Of a stretch of 64,000 nucleotides of DNA, positions 20,142-30,527 are shown in pieces. The first letter of the stretch is position 1. Each line of letters starts with the position of its first letter. Origin of the DNA: Micromonospora sp. U21 (GTDB taxonomy: Bacteria > Actinomycetota > Actinomycetes > Mycobacteriales > Micromonosporaceae); NCBI RefSeq assembly GCF_018070045.1, contig NZ_JAGPYK010000008.1, positions 1 to 64,000 on the forward strand, in the 5' to 3' direction. The notes beneath the pieces are model-generated. The model ran no database searches and was not told where the DNA came from. It saw only the letters and a program-made list of their open reading frames with translations. The position numbers were made by a program, and so were the translations under genes.

Positions 20142-20420
20142 ATGGGTTACCGACGGAGGGATGCTCGGCCCCGGCTGGCACTGTGGATGCTGGTCGCGCT
20201 CGGCGACGCGGTCCTGCTGCTGGTCAGCGCGGGAATCTGGGCGCTCATCGCACTGCTCAGCGTCGTGACCATTGCCGTCTTTGGGGTGGCTGCCTGGCGG
20301 CTGACCCGGCGGAGTGCTCTGACCAGTAAGGACACTCCGGTGGTGGTGCCGGCGATGAGCCGACGCGGGCCTGACCCGTACCGGTGGCGTGGCGGCAGCC
20401 GGACCGATTGTCGACCGTGA
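20142..20420 (+). CDS. Small two-helix membrane protein, unknown
   Basis: This 92-aa protein starts at an ATG with a very strong ribosome site (GGAAGGAGG, 20127-20135). Basic N-terminal residues are followed by two hydrophobic segments (about 12-31 and 34-52) and a basic tail ending near PYRWRGGSRTDCRP. No family is recognised. It may be co-transcribed with the kinase 77 nt upstream. Confidence 0.6.
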   Translation: MGYRRRDARPRLALWMLVALGDAVLLLVSAGIWALIALLSVVTIAVFGVAAWRLTRRSALTSKDTPVVVPAMSRRGPDPYRWRGGSRTDCRP

Positions 20421-20482
20421 GGTGACAGCCGATCCCGCTGCCGCCAACCGCCTCCCCAGGCGGATCGGGCGGACCGGGCCGG

Positions 20483-21238
20483 TCAGGCCGTGTTGTTGGC
20501 CAGCGCGATCAGCCGCGAGCGGTCGCCGTTCCAGTAGTTGCGGTCCACGCCGCCGCTGATCCCCGGGACCGAGCCGGTGCTGGTGTACTGCCAGAAGCTC
20601 CACACCGGCGCGCCGGCCGGCAGCGCGCCCGGCGTGCTCGACCAGCGGGCCAGCCAGAGCGGGTGGTTCGCCCACGGGCCGGTCCAGCTGCCGGTGCACT
20701 GGTTCCAGAAGCTCGTCGTGGTGTAGATGACCGCGTGGCGGCCGGTGCGGGAGCGGTAGGTGTTCAGGAAGTCCTGGACCCAGTTGCGCATCCCGGTCGT
20801 GCTGAGGCCGTAGCAGTAGCCGCCGGCGTACGGGTTGGCTTCCAGATCCAGCGCGGCGGGAAGGGTCCGGCTGTCCGCCGACCAGGCGCCGCCGTTGGAG
20901 GCCAGGTAGTTGGCCTGGGTCGAGCCGGCGGAGATGTTCGGCCGGGCGAAGTGGTACGCGCCGCGGATCACACCGGCGTTGTACGCGTTGACGTAGTTCG
21001 CGTTGAATCTCGGGTCCTTGTAGCTGGTGCCCTCGGTGGCCTTGATGAAGGCGAACTGGATGCCGGCGTTGCGCACGCTGGTCCAGTTGATGGTGCCCTG
21101 GTAGTGGGACACGTCGACGCCGGGCGTGGTGGCGGCGGCCGCCGGTCCGGCGGTCGCGACCAGGGTCGCCGCCGCGGTGGCGAGGAGGGTGAGGCCGGCC
21201 GCGAGCACGCGGCGCAGCGGTGATCTGGTACGGGCCAT
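20483..21238 (-). CDS. Secreted glycoside hydrolase family 25 lysozyme
   Basis: This 251-aa protein has a signal peptide (RRVLAAGLTLLATAAATLVA... ending GPAAAA) followed by the GH25 barrel. The catalytic acid motifs are GVDVSHYQGTINW near the start and ALDLEANP mid-domain, with IKATEGTSYKD and WQYTSTGSVPGI, all typical of Chalaropsis-type muramidases that cut peptidoglycan. The ATG at 21238 is chosen over upstream starts because GGAGG lies 5 nt before it and the signal peptide begins there. It probably has a role in wall turnover or competition. Confidence 0.93.
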   Translation of the reverse strand: MARTRSPLRRVLAAGLTLLATAAATLVATAGPAAAATTPGVDVSHYQGTINWTSVRNAGIQFAFIKATEGTSYKDPRFNANYVNAYNAGVIRGAYHFARPNISAGSTQANYLASNGGAWSADSRTLPAALDLEANPYAGGYCYGLSTTGMRNWVQDFLNTYRSRTGRHAVIYTTTSFWNQCTGSWTGPWANHPLWLARWSSTPGALPAGAPVWSFWQYTSTGSVPGISGGVDRNYWNGDRSRLIALANNTA

Positions 21239-21365
21239 GGCTGCCTCCAAGGACGTCGGGCTATTGATGCCCATCTTTGGAGGTAACTGCCCTAGATCAC
21301 AAGAGTTGTTGAAGAAACTTTCATCGACGGGTGTCGGTGGGACCTGGACATCGCGGTGGGACGGA

Positions 21366-21917
21366 TCAGCGCAGAGCGGCGGGGTCGAGCTGCCAGCGGA
21401 ACGGTTCCACGATGGTCAGCACCTCGCCGGGCTTGGCCACCTGGTCCTCGACGTAGTGCTCGCCGTCGAGCCGGAACAGCCGCAACGACTGACCGTCGCC
21501 GTCCTGTTCGACCAGCAGGTACCAGGGGATCCGCGCGATGGCGTAGAGCTGCATCTTGACCAGCCGGTCAGCGGCGGCGTTGCCTGGCGAGACGAGCTCG
21601 CAGACCAGGACCACCTCGGCGGCCTCCACCACGGTGCCCTCGTCGTCGGTGTCCGCGACGACCACGTCCGGGATGGCGATCCGGTCCACCCCGAGCCGCA
21701 CGTTGACCGCCTCGAACACGAGAAGGTTATGCGGCCGTGCTGCTGGCCGCAGGCTGTCGACGAGATTCCACGACACCAACTGGTGTCGCTTGCTCGGGGC
21801 AGGGCTCACGATCAGGCTCCCGTCGAGCAGCTCGATCCGGTCCGGGGTCTCACCCAGGGCGAAGTAGTCGGCCTCGGTCCAGAGCCCGACGTGGTGCCCC
21901 AGGGGTTCCGCGCTCAT
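21366..21917 (-). CDS. Uma2-family (DUF820) putative restriction-like endonuclease
   Basis: This 183-aa protein has the PD-(D/E)XK-like Uma2 core: [22 protein letters not shown] at the start, [13 protein letters not shown] (Asp) and [12 protein letters not shown] (Glu) in the centre, and [10 protein letters not shown]. Proteins of this expanded family are widespread in actinobacteria and cyanobacteria, but their biological role is unknown. Good ribosome site (GGGAGG). Confidence 0.88.
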   Translation of the reverse strand: MSAEPLGHHVGLWTEADYFALGETPDRIELLDGSLIVSPAPSKRHQLVSWNLVDSLRPAARPHNLLVFEAVNVRLGVDRIAIPDVVVADTDDEGTVVEAAEVVLVCELVSPGNAAADRLVKMQLYAIARIPWYLLVEQDGDGQSLRLFRLDGEHYVEDQVAKPGEVLTIVEPFRWQLDPAALR

Positions 21918-22018
21918 CGGCGGCCACCTCCCGCTCCGCTCGCCACCCGATCAGTCTCACACGATACGAGGCGGTGGCCCGGGACCGACACCGAACGCCG
22001 CCGGTAGGCTCGCGCCCC

Positions 22019-22762
22019 ATGATGTCGATCGACGGGCTGGGCGACCTGTGGGACACGCTGTTCGGCGCGCAGCCGGACCCGCCCCCGCTGCTGGTGCTGA
22101 TCACCGCGGCCGTCGCGCTGGTGGTGGTCAGCACCCGACTGCCGTGGCGGATCGCCCGCAACGCCATCACCATCGCCCACGAGGGCGGGCACGCGCTGAT
22201 CGCCCTGCTCACCGGCCGCAAGCTGCGCGGCATCCGGTTGCACTCGGACACCTCCGGGCTGACGCTCTCCGCCGGCCGGCCCACCGGGCCGGGCATGATC
22301 CTCACCCTGCTCGCCGGCTACATCGCCCCACCGCTGGTCGGGTTGGCCGGCGCCTGGCTGCTCGGCGGCAACCGGATCACCCTCCTGCTCTGGGTCGCGG
22401 TGGCGCTGCTGCTCGCCATGCTCGTGATGATCCGCAACGCCTTCGGCGTGGTGTCGCTGCTGGTCACCGGCGCCCTGGTGCTCGCCGTCTCGTGGTACGC
22501 CACCCCGCAGGTGCAGGCCGCGTTCGCGTACACCGGGGTGTGGTTCCTGCTGCTCGGCGGGGTGCGGCCAGTGGTGGAACTGCAACAGCTGCGCTCGCGC
22601 GGCCGGATGCCCGCCTCCGACGCCGACCAGCTCGCCGGGCTCACCCCGTTCCCGGCGTTCTTCTGGGTGTTCCTCTTCGCCCTGGTCAACCTGGCCGCGC
22701 TCGTCGCCGGCGCGCTGCTGCTCACCGGCCCGATCCTCACCGACGCCGGCCTGACCGTCTGA
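22019..22762 (+). CDS. M50-type membrane metallopeptidase
   Basis: This 247-aa polytopic membrane protein (about six helices) carries the zinc motif H54-E55-G-G-H58 in TIAHEGGHALIALLTGRK, typical of the short actinobacterial peptidase M50B-like family. It may perform intramembrane proteolysis of regulators, but no PDZ domain or partner is visible. Two in-frame ATGs start the gene (22019 and 22022); TAGGCT lies 8 nt upstream. Confidence 0.85.
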   Translation: MMSIDGLGDLWDTLFGAQPDPPPLLVLITAAVALVVVSTRLPWRIARNAITIAHEGGHALIALLTGRKLRGIRLHSDTSGLTLSAGRPTGPGMILTLLAGYIAPPLVGLAGAWLLGGNRITLLLWVAVALLLAMLVMIRNAFGVVSLLVTGALVLAVSWYATPQVQAAFAYTGVWFLLLGGVRPVVELQQLRSRGRMPASDADQLAGLTPFPAFFWVFLFALVNLAALVAGALLLTGPILTDAGLTV

Positions 22763-22831
22763 ACGACCACGCCCACCGTGTGCCGAACGGCGACGAGCGC
22801 GACCATCTCGCCGGACGGGCAGAATGAGGCC

Positions 22832-23839
22832 ATGCGATACGTGATCATCGGGGCGGGCGCGGTCGGCGGGACCATCGGGGTGCGGCTGGCCGAGGCCGGC
22901 CGGGACGTGACCCTGGTGGCCCGGGGCGCGCACCTGGACGCGATCCGCGATCGGGGCCTGACCCTGCGCCAGCCCGACGGCGAGATCACCGCCCGGCTCG
23001 CCGCCGTGGACGGCCCCGGTGACCGCCCGCTGCCGGCCGACACGGTGCTGATCCTCACCGTGAAGTCGCAGGACACCGCTGGCGCGCTGGCCGCCTGGGT
23101 GGACGCGCCGGTGGCCGGGGGTGGCACGGCGGGTGAGCGGCTGCCACTGGTCACCGCGCAGAACGGGGTGGCCAACGAGCGGGCCGCGCTGCGGCTCTTC
23201 GCCACGGTGCACCCGGTCTGCGTCTGGCTGCCGGCCACCCACCTGGACCCGGGCGTGGTGGTGGCCAACGGCTACCCGTACCCGGGAATGCTGCACGTCG
23301 GGCACTACCCGGCCGGCGCCGACGACACCGATCAGGCGATCGCCGACGACACCGATCAGGCGATCGCCGCCGACCTGACCGCCGCCGGGTTCGTCGCCCC
23401 GGTCCGGCCGGACGTGATGCGCTGGAAGTACGGCAAACTGCTCGCCAACCTCGGCAACGGCCTCCAGGCGCTGCTCGGCCGGGACATCCCGGACGCGCTG
23501 GCCGAGCGGGTACGCGCCGAGGGCGTCGCCGCGCTCGCCGCCGCACGCATCGCGCACACCTCGCCGGACGAGGAGCGAGCCGAACGCGGTGACCGGGTTC
23601 AGCAGCGCCCGGTCGCCGGCGAGGGCCGCTCCGGCGGTTCCACCTGGCAGAGCCTGGCCCGGGGCGCGGGCTCGACCGAGGTCGACCACCTCAACGGTGA
23701 GATCGTGCTGCTCGGCCGGCTGCACGGCGTACCGACGCCGGCCAACGTCGCCGTGCAGCGGGCCGTACGCCGGGCGGTCCGGGAGCGGATCGGAGCCGGC
23801 GCGTTCCCGCTCGCCGAGCTCGAGAAGATGATCGCCTGA
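22832..23839 (+). CDS. 2-dehydropantoate 2-reductase (ketopantoate reductase) family
   Basis: This 335-aa protein has an N-terminal Rossmann motif GAGAVGGTIGVRLAEAG and the ILTVKSQDTAGAL segment, then the all-helical C-terminal domain with MRWKYGKLLANLGN (the family Lys) and VDHLNGEIVLLGRLHGVPTP. It reduces ketopantoate with NADPH in pantothenate/CoA synthesis, or a related substrate. The start MRYVIIGAG at 22832 replaces a longer frame from 22778. It contains a 24-bp tandem duplication (23318-23368). Confidence 0.88.
   Translation: MRYVIIGAGAVGGTIGVRLAEAGRDVTLVARGAHLDAIRDRGLTLRQPDGEITARLAAVDGPGDRPLPADTVLILTVKSQDTAGALAAWVDAPVAGGGTAGERLPLVTAQNGVANERAALRLFATVHPVCVWLPATHLDPGVVVANGYPYPGMLHVGHYPAGADDTDQAIADDTDQAIAADLTAAGFVAPVRPDVMRWKYGKLLANLGNGLQALLGRDIPDALAERVRAEGVAALAAARIAHTSPDEERAERGDRVQQRPVAGEGRSGGSTWQSLARGAGSTEVDHLNGEIVLLGRLHGVPTPANVAVQRAVRRAVRERIGAGAFPLAELEKMIA
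23318..23368 (+). repeat. 24-bp tandem duplication inside the panE-like gene
   Basis: Two perfect copies of a 24-bp unit (23318-23341 and 23342-23365), plus three bases of a third, encode a doubled ADDTDQAI octapeptide. It is in frame, lies in the linker before the helical domain, and looks like recent slippage. Confidence 0.85.
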
Positions 23840-23901
23840 CCTGGGCAACCGATCACCCTGCCCGGCGCGTGTTTCCTGCGACCGACACGGGGAGGTAGCG
23901 G

Positions 23902-24402
23902 GTGCCGGACGTCGACGGGTTCGACGAGTTCTACCGCGGGAGCCGACAACGACTGCTCGGTTTCGTCTACGTGCTCACCGGCGACCGGGGCGAGGCGCAG
24001 GACGCCGTGCAGGAGGCGTACATCCGGGCGTGGCAGCGCTGGTCGACGGTCAGCGGGTACGACGACCCGGAGGCGTGGGTGCGGGTGGTGGCCAGCCGGA
24101 TCGCGGTCAGCCGGTGGCGCAGCCTGCGCAGCCGCGCCCGCGCGTACCTGCGGCACGGGGCCACCGAGACGGTTCCCGGCCCGGGTACCGACACCGTCGA
24201 GGTGGTCGCCGCGCTGCGCCGGCTGCCCGAGGAGCAACGCGTCGCCATCGCCCTCTACTACCTGGTCGGCATGCCGGTCGCCGAGGTGGCGCGGGAGACC
24301 GCCGCCCCGGTCGGCACGGTCAAGGCCCGACTCTCCCGGGGGCGCGCTGCGCTCGCCGGGCTGCTCGCCGTCTCTGATCTGGAGGAGGCCACCGATGCGT
24401 GA
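23902..24402 (+). CDS. ECF sigma factor, SigE-like short family
   Basis: This 166-aa protein has region 2 (FDEFYRGSRQRLLGFVYVLT ... DAVQEAYIRAWQRW) and region 4 (LRRLPEEQRVAIALYYLVGM ... APVGTVKARLSRGRAAL). The GTG start at 23902 follows GGGGAGG. It overlaps the next gene by 8 nt, suggesting co-expression with a membrane partner that could control it. Confidence 0.9.
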   Translation: MPDVDGFDEFYRGSRQRLLGFVYVLTGDRGEAQDAVQEAYIRAWQRWSTVSGYDDPEAWVRVVASRIAVSRWRSLRSRARAYLRHGATETVPGPGTDTVEVVAALRRLPEEQRVAIALYYLVGMPVAEVARETAAPVGTVKARLSRGRAALAGLLAVSDLEEATDA

Positions 24403-25255
24403 CGACCCGACCTTCGTCGAACACATCCAGCGGGAACTGCGCGACGTGCAATGGCCCGGCCCGGAGGAGATCCGCGCCCGGGCCCGTCGCCGCAGCCAGC
24501 GCAGGATCGTGGTGGCCACCGTCGTGCTGGCCCTCGCCGGGGTTTCCGCCGCGGCGGTCGCTGCGCCGAGGAAGTCTCCGCCGCCGGTTCCGCCGGCCGC
24601 CGCGCCCTCCGCCTCGCCGACCCGGCACGAGATCACCACCGACGCCCTGTTGCAGCCAGCCGACCTGCCGCAGCAGGTCGATGTGCAGCTCAGCCAATCG
24701 GGGCTGGGCGAGCCGGTCCTGCTGGACCACATGCTCGGCGCTTGCCGGACGAGTCAGGGGCGCTCGGCCGGCTGGCAGCATTCGATCCTGTCCCGCTCGC
24801 AGACCCTGGTGCCGAAGCGCGCTGCGGCAATCCTCACCCAGTCCGATGGTCTGGTCACGCAGGATGTCTACCGGCTGACTCCGGACGCGGCCATCCAGCT
24901 TCTCGCCACTCTGGACGACCTGGTTGCCCCGTGTGCCGAGTGGAACAGCATCGGCGGGTACAAGGTGGGGAGCGCAACGGGCACCGGGTCGGCGACGCAC
25001 CGCTGGGCGGTGGTCCAGCGGGACTTCGCCGGCGACGGGGCTGCGCTGCTGCGGCACACCGGTTCGCAGCCCGTTGACCAGAAGACGGGCGAGCCCATCG
25101 GTGCGCCACCCCGGCCGACCACCACCGCCGTGGTCCGGGTGGGCGACCTGATCACCGTACTCAGTCTGGGACAGACCGGCACCGAGCTGGACCTGGGCCG
25201 CCTGACGGAGGTCGCCGCCAGGCGGATGTGCGCCGCCGCCAACCCCGCCTGCTGA
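24395..25255 (+). CDS. Membrane-anchored protein coupled to the ECF sigma factor (possible anti-sigma/regulatory)
   Basis: This 286-aa protein has a basic, helical cytosolic N-terminus (about 1-38), one membrane helix (about 39-58), a Pro/Ala-rich linker and an extracellular domain of about 210 residues ending CAAANPAC. The layout matches sigma-factor partner genes, but no zinc-binding anti-sigma HxxxCxxC motif is present, so the regulatory role is inferred from the 8-nt overlap only. Two or more extracellular Cys pairs are possible. Confidence 0.6.
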   Translation: MRDDPTFVEHIQRELRDVQWPGPEEIRARARRRSQRRIVVATVVLALAGVSAAAVAAPRKSPPPVPPAAAPSASPTRHEITTDALLQPADLPQQVDVQLSQSGLGEPVLLDHMLGACRTSQGRSAGWQHSILSRSQTLVPKRAAAILTQSDGLVTQDVYRLTPDAAIQLLATLDDLVAPCAEWNSIGGYKVGSATGTGSATHRWAVVQRDFAGDGAALLRHTGSQPVDQKTGEPIGAPPRPTTTAVVRVGDLITVLSLGQTGTELDLGRLTEVAARRMCAAANPAC

Positions 25256-25261
25256 CCGCTG

Positions 25262-25339
25262 TTGATCCGCACAACATCAGGGTTGTTGCTGCCTCCCGTC
25301 GTTCGGAGGCAGCACTTTCCCCGAGGTTGTGCAGATCAA
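25262..25339. repeat. TTGATC...GATCAA long inverted repeat between convergent genes
   Basis: A 78-bp element runs from TTGATCCGCACAAC to GTTGTGCAGATCAA, with an inner CTGCCTCC / GGAGGCAG hairpin. It lies between the sigma-partner gene (+) and accD5 (-). It probably acts as a bidirectional terminator and belongs to the same family as 58889 and 60117. Confidence 0.7.
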
Positions 25340-25349
25340 GGGAGCGAGA

Positions 25350-26933
<1,584 letters not shown>

Positions 26934-27017
26934 CCAGGGAATATAACGATGGTTCAGGACGACGCCGCTGTGCAGTACGCCTCAGTGCCGGTACGGCCAC
27001 CGCCGTAGGCTGGCGGG

Positions 27018-27893
27018 ATGCCGGGCTCCCCGTACACCGATCTGGACCGCCCGCCGCTGTCGATGACCCGGCTGCGGCGCGCGTTGGTCGCGCCGCACGG
27101 CCCGTGGGCCCGGCTGGAGCTTCGCACCGAGACCGGCTCCACCAACGCCGACGTGGCCGAGGCGGCCCGGGCCGGCGAGCCGGAGGGTCTGGTCGTGGTC
27201 GCCGAGCGGCAGACCGCCGGGCGGGGCCGGCGTGGCCGGGTGTGGCAGTCGCCACCGCGGGCCGGGATCACCACCAGCGTGCTGCTGCGGCCCGGCGAGG
27301 CCGTGCCGGACCGCGGCTGGCCGGCGGCGCCGCCCACCGGGTACGGCTGGTTGCCGCTGCTGGCCGGCGTGGCGCTGGTCGAGGCGGTGGCCCGGCTGGC
27401 CGAGCTGGAGGCCACCCTGAAGTGGCCCAACGACCTGCTGATCGGCGACGCGAAGTGCGCGGGCGTGCTGGCCGAGGCGGTGCCGGGCCGCTCGCCCGAC
27501 CAGCCGCCGGCGATCGTGCTCGGTATCGGGCTCAACGTGACGCTGCGCGCCGACGAGCTGCCGGTGAACCCGACCGGGCTGCCGGCGACCTCGCTCCAAC
27601 TGGCCGGCGCGGCGGCCACCGACCGGGACCCGCTGCTGCGGGCGTTGCTGCGCGCGGTCGCCGACTGGTACGACCGCTGGCGTGCCGCCGGCGGGGACGC
27701 GGTGGCCAGCGGCCTGCGCGACGCCTACCTGGCGGCGTGTGCCACGGTCGGCCGTGAGGTGCGGGTCCTGCTTCCCGGCGGTGACGACCTGACCGGCACC
27801 GCCACCGGCGTGGACCCCGACGGTCAGCTCCTGGTCACCACCCCCACCGGCGACCGCGTCCTGGCCGCCGGCGACGTCCTCCACCTCCGGTGA
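27018..27893 (+). CDS. Biotin-[acetyl-CoA carboxylase] ligase
   Basis: This 291-aa ligase makes biotinyl-AMP and attaches biotin to the carrier Lys of AccA3. It has the adenylate loop TAGRGRRGR (66-74), KWPNDLLIGDAKCAGVL (135-151) and a C-terminal SH3-like domain. No N-terminal helix-turn-helix, so it is a monofunctional enzyme, not a repressor. The ATG is 6 nt after TAGGCT (27006-27011). It is divergent from accD5 across 84 bp. Confidence 0.94.
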   Translation: MPGSPYTDLDRPPLSMTRLRRALVAPHGPWARLELRTETGSTNADVAEAARAGEPEGLVVVAERQTAGRGRRGRVWQSPPRAGITTSVLLRPGEAVPDRGWPAAPPTGYGWLPLLAGVALVEAVARLAELEATLKWPNDLLIGDAKCAGVLAEAVPGRSPDQPPAIVLGIGLNVTLRADELPVNPTGLPATSLQLAGAAATDRDPLLRALLRAVADWYDRWRAAGGDAVASGLRDAYLAACATVGREVRVLLPGGDDLTGTATGVDPDGQLLVTTPTGDRVLAAGDVLHLR

Positions 27894-27944
27894 GAGGAAG
27901 GGCACCTTCTTCACGCCTGCGGTAGAGGAAGGGTCCCCTGTTGA
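27893..27944. repeat. Two AGAGGAAGGG repeat copies after birA
   Basis: Two related units, at about 27893-27914 (GAGAGGAAGGGCACCTTCTT) and 27921-27944 (GTAGAGGAAGGGTCCCCTGT...), sit directly after the birA stop. The first can fold on AAGG/CCTT arms. They resemble the hairpin at 8634 and probably belong to one short intergenic family that may aid termination. Confidence 0.45.
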
Positions 27945-28029
27945 CACAACCCACCCCGTGCGGCTGATCCGCCGGGGCGGTTGGACCGGTTACGGTCTGC
28001 GCGTCGGAAAAATGGCGATGGAGGTTCCC

Positions 28030-28602
28030 GTGGCGTTCCCCGAAGACGTGCTCACCGAGGACGAGCATGTCGTGCTGCACCTGCACCCGCACTGGAAGGC
28101 GTTGATCCGGCCGATCGCGGTGCTGGTGCTGGCCATCGCCGCGGTGGTGGCGGGCGTGCTCCTGCTGCCGGCGAGCGGCGGTGGTTCGATCGCGCTGGCC
28201 GTGATCGGGGTGCTCGCCCTGGTCGCCGTGCTCTGGCTCGGGCTGTGGCCGTTCCTGGTCTGGCGCACCACGCACTACCTGTTCACCAACGAACGGGTGC
28301 TGCTCCAGCAGGGTGTGTTCTCCCGGGACCGGCGGGACCTTCCGCTCACCCGGATCAACGACCACTCGATGAACCAGCGTTTCATCGAGCGGCTGCTCGG
28401 CTGCGGCACGCTCACCATCGAGTCGGCCGGCGAGCGTGGCCAGTCGGTGCTCGCCGACGTCCCGGGGGTCGGCCAGGTGCAGACCACCCTGTACGAGCTG
28501 GTCGAGGCGCAGCACGACAAGCACTCGCTGGGCGACGGGGAGATGCGCGACATCCTCGCCGACATGCGCGAGGGCAAGCCGCTGCGCGACACCACGAGCT
28601 GA
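28030..28602 (+). CDS. PH-domain (bPH2) membrane protein
   Basis: This 190-aa protein has two adjacent hydrophobic helices (about 25-75), then a bacterial PH-like domain: WRTTHYLFTNERVLLQQGVF, DLPLTRINDHSMNQRF and CGTLTIESAGERGQ. The GTG start at 28030 is chosen because GGAGG lies 5 nt before it. A PH-domain membrane protein also neighbours birA in M. tuberculosis (Rv3278c). The role is unknown, possibly envelope related. Confidence 0.8.
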   Translation: MAFPEDVLTEDEHVVLHLHPHWKALIRPIAVLVLAIAAVVAGVLLLPASGGGSIALAVIGVLALVAVLWLGLWPFLVWRTTHYLFTNERVLLQQGVFSRDRRDLPLTRINDHSMNQRFIERLLGCGTLTIESAGERGQSVLADVPGVGQVQTTLYELVEAQHDKHSLGDGEMRDILADMREGKPLRDTTS

Positions 28603-28644
28603 TCCCGACTTCCGCGACCGCCCCGGCCACCGTGCCGGGGCGGG

Positions 28645-29205
28645 TCACGCGGGCGGTTCGGTCCCGGACGGTTCCGTGGCGGGCGGTTCGGTCTCCGGCA
28701 GGGGTTCGACCGGGCGCAGGGCGAACCAGCCGCGGAAGCGGGTCCGCAGCACCTCCTGTTCGGGCCGGTCGTCGGGGCCGAGGCGGAGCATCGTGCCGGT
28801 GAGGCTGGCGGTGCCGAGGCCCGGGCGGGCGGTGGACGGCCGGGCACCCATCACGTCGACCCGGACGGCGAGCCGGTCCCCGGCGCGTACCGGGGCGAGC
28901 CAGCGCAGCTCCTCCAGGCCGGGGGAGGCGTCGGCCGCCGCGCGGGACAGCAGGTGGTCGACGTACGCCCGCATGAACAGGCTGACGGTGTAGAAACCGC
29001 TGGCGATGAGCCCGCCGTGCCGGCTCGCTCCGGCCAGCTCCGGGTCGACGTGGTACCACTGAGGGTCGAAGCGACGGGCGAAGGCGACCATCTCGTCACC
29101 GTCGACCGTGACCACGCCGAGGTCGACGGTGAGCCCCGGAACGAGGTCCTCGAAGAACAGCTCGGCGCGTGCCCCGGTGCCGGAACGGGCGGTGGGTGGT
29201 GTCAC
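28645..29205 (-). CDS. MaoC-like (hot-dog fold) dehydratase-family protein
   Basis: This 186-aa single hot-dog protein begins ELFFEDLVPGLTVDLGVVTV, with VAFARRFDPQWYHVDPELA and GGLIASGFYTVSLFMRA matching MaoC (R)-hydratase-like proteins that hydrate enoyl-thioesters. The usual catalytic Asp/His pair is partly conserved (D, H in FDPQWYHVD). A Pro/Glu-rich tail ends the protein. The GTG start at 29205 overlaps the gtrA-like gene by 4 nt, so the two are coupled. Confidence 0.85.
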   Translation of the reverse strand: MTPPTARSGTGARAELFFEDLVPGLTVDLGVVTVDGDEMVAFARRFDPQWYHVDPELAGASRHGGLIASGFYTVSLFMRAYVDHLLSRAAADASPGLEELRWLAPVRAGDRLAVRVDVMGARPSTARPGLGTASLTGTMLRLGPDDRPEQEVLRTRFRGWFALRPVEPLPETEPPATEPSGTEPPA

Positions 29206-29915
29206 CGGCGGGGCGCGCGGCGGGTGCCGGCGTGCAGCTCCGCGGCGAGTTCCGCGTCCAGGTCGGCGGAGAAACCAGCGCTCAGGGGCATGGGCCGCCC
29301 CTGGGTGGGAGCGCCGATCGGGCCGGGTGTGGGCGCCGGGCGATCGGCGGACTGCGACTCTTCCAGCTCGGAGACGGATTCGGCAAGCTCGGCGACCGGG
29401 TCCATCTCGGCCATGTTGTCCCACTCGTCACGCGGGATGCTGTGCCAGGTGGGCTCGGCCTTCGCCTCGTCCTCGGCCGATACGACGGGCTGGAAGACGA
29501 AGGTCCGGTAGGACCAGAACCGGAACAGTGTGGCCAGCAGCACGCCACCGGTCTTCGCCACGTTCAGCGCCAGCAGGCCGTGCACGCCGAGGCCGTACTT
29601 GGCTGCGGCCAGCACGCCCAGCTCAATGAGCAGACCGGTCGCGTTGAAGAGGAAAAACAGGACGTACTCCCGCCGGAGCGCCGATTTCGGCCGATCCCGG
29701 TACGTCCAGTGACGGTTCATAAGATACGACGTGATCGTGGCGACGATGGTCGCGATCACGGTGGCCTTCAACTGACCATCGGCAAAGACGGTGAGTGCAA
29801 GGACATTGAACACCGCGTAATTGATGACGGTGTTGATGCCGCCGACGATGCCGAATTTGAGCGCCTCGCGGATGAACTTCTGCCAGCGCTCAGGCAGCAG
29901 ACGGACAAGACGCAT
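29202..29915 (-). CDS. GtrA-family membrane protein (copy 1) with extended acidic tail
   Basis: This 237-aa protein has four helices in the GtrA/DPMS region (about 15-135): KFGIVGGINTVINYAVFNVL, SYLMNRHWTYRD and LFRFWSYRTFVF. A charged cytosolic tail of about 100 residues is absent from the neighbouring copy. GtrA proteins are linked to flipping or handling of polyprenyl-phosphate-linked sugars. ATG at 29915 is preferred over an upstream start because AAGGTG precedes it. Confidence 0.88.
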   Translation of the reverse strand: MRLVRLLPERWQKFIREALKFGIVGGINTVINYAVFNVLALTVFADGQLKATVIATIVATITSYLMNRHWTYRDRPKSALRREYVLFFLFNATGLLIELGVLAAAKYGLGVHGLLALNVAKTGGVLLATLFRFWSYRTFVFQPVVSAEDEAKAEPTWHSIPRDEWDNMAEMDPVAELAESVSELEESQSADRPAPTPGPIGAPTQGRPMPLSAGFSADLDAELAAELHAGTRRAPRR

Positions 29916-29978
29916 GCGAAACACCTTAGGGCAGTCGGTGAAGCCGGCGATCACCGGCTGGACGAGGTGGGCGGCAGG

Positions 29979-30527
29979 TCACGCCCCGTGGTCTCGGTCG
30001 TGCTTCACCTGCGGAACGGTCCGGGTTCCCGCTTCGATGAAGACGAACCGCCGGTAGGACCAGAATCGGAAGAGCGTGCCGAGGCCCGTGCCGACGATGA
30101 AGCTGGCGATGTTGTCGGCCAGCGGCGTCTGGAACACCTCCGGCCAGATGCTGCCGAGCCCGTACCGGCTGATCGCCAGGCAGGCCACCGCGATGCCGAG
30201 GCCGACCGCGTTGAAGAAGAAGAAGAGCGCGTACTCCCGGGCCGGGTTGTTGCGTTGGCGGTGCCGCCAGGTCCAGAACCGGTTGCCGACGAAGGCGAAG
30301 GTGGCCGCGATGATGGTGGAGATGGTCTTCGCCGTCACCTGTTCGACGCCACGCGCGGTCGTCAGGTAGTTGAACAGCGCGAAGTCGACGAGGAAGGCGA
30401 TCCCGCCGACCGTGGCGAACTTGCTCATCTCGTGGACGAGGTGACCGAAACGGTCGAGCAGCGCCCGGACCAGACCCGGTCGGGTCTGCCGGGGACCCGG
30501 TTGCTCCCCGGTCATCGTGGCGGCCAC
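29979..30527 (-). CDS. GtrA-family membrane protein (copy 2)
   Basis: This 182-aa four-helix GtrA protein has KFATVGGIAFLVDFALFNYL, FVGNRFWTWRHRQRN and LFRFWSYRRFVF. It is the paralogue of the downstream gene and lies in tandem on the same strand, so the pair may form a complex or serve two lipid-sugar substrates. A GtrA gene is also found next to birA in M. tuberculosis. Confidence 0.9.
   Translation of the reverse strand: MAATMTGEQPGPRQTRPGLVRALLDRFGHLVHEMSKFATVGGIAFLVDFALFNYLTTARGVEQVTAKTISTIIAATFAFVGNRFWTWRHRQRNNPAREYALFFFFNAVGLGIAVACLAISRYGLGSIWPEVFQTPLADNIASFIVGTGLGTLFRFWSYRRFVFIEAGTRTVPQVKHDRDHGA

Noticed and set aside
23560..23660. A stretch of the panE-like protein (DEERAERGDRVQQRPVAGE) that looked like an inserted repeat
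   Set aside because: Actinobacterial members of this family often carry a similar variable loop before the WQSLARG segment, so it is probably not an insertion.
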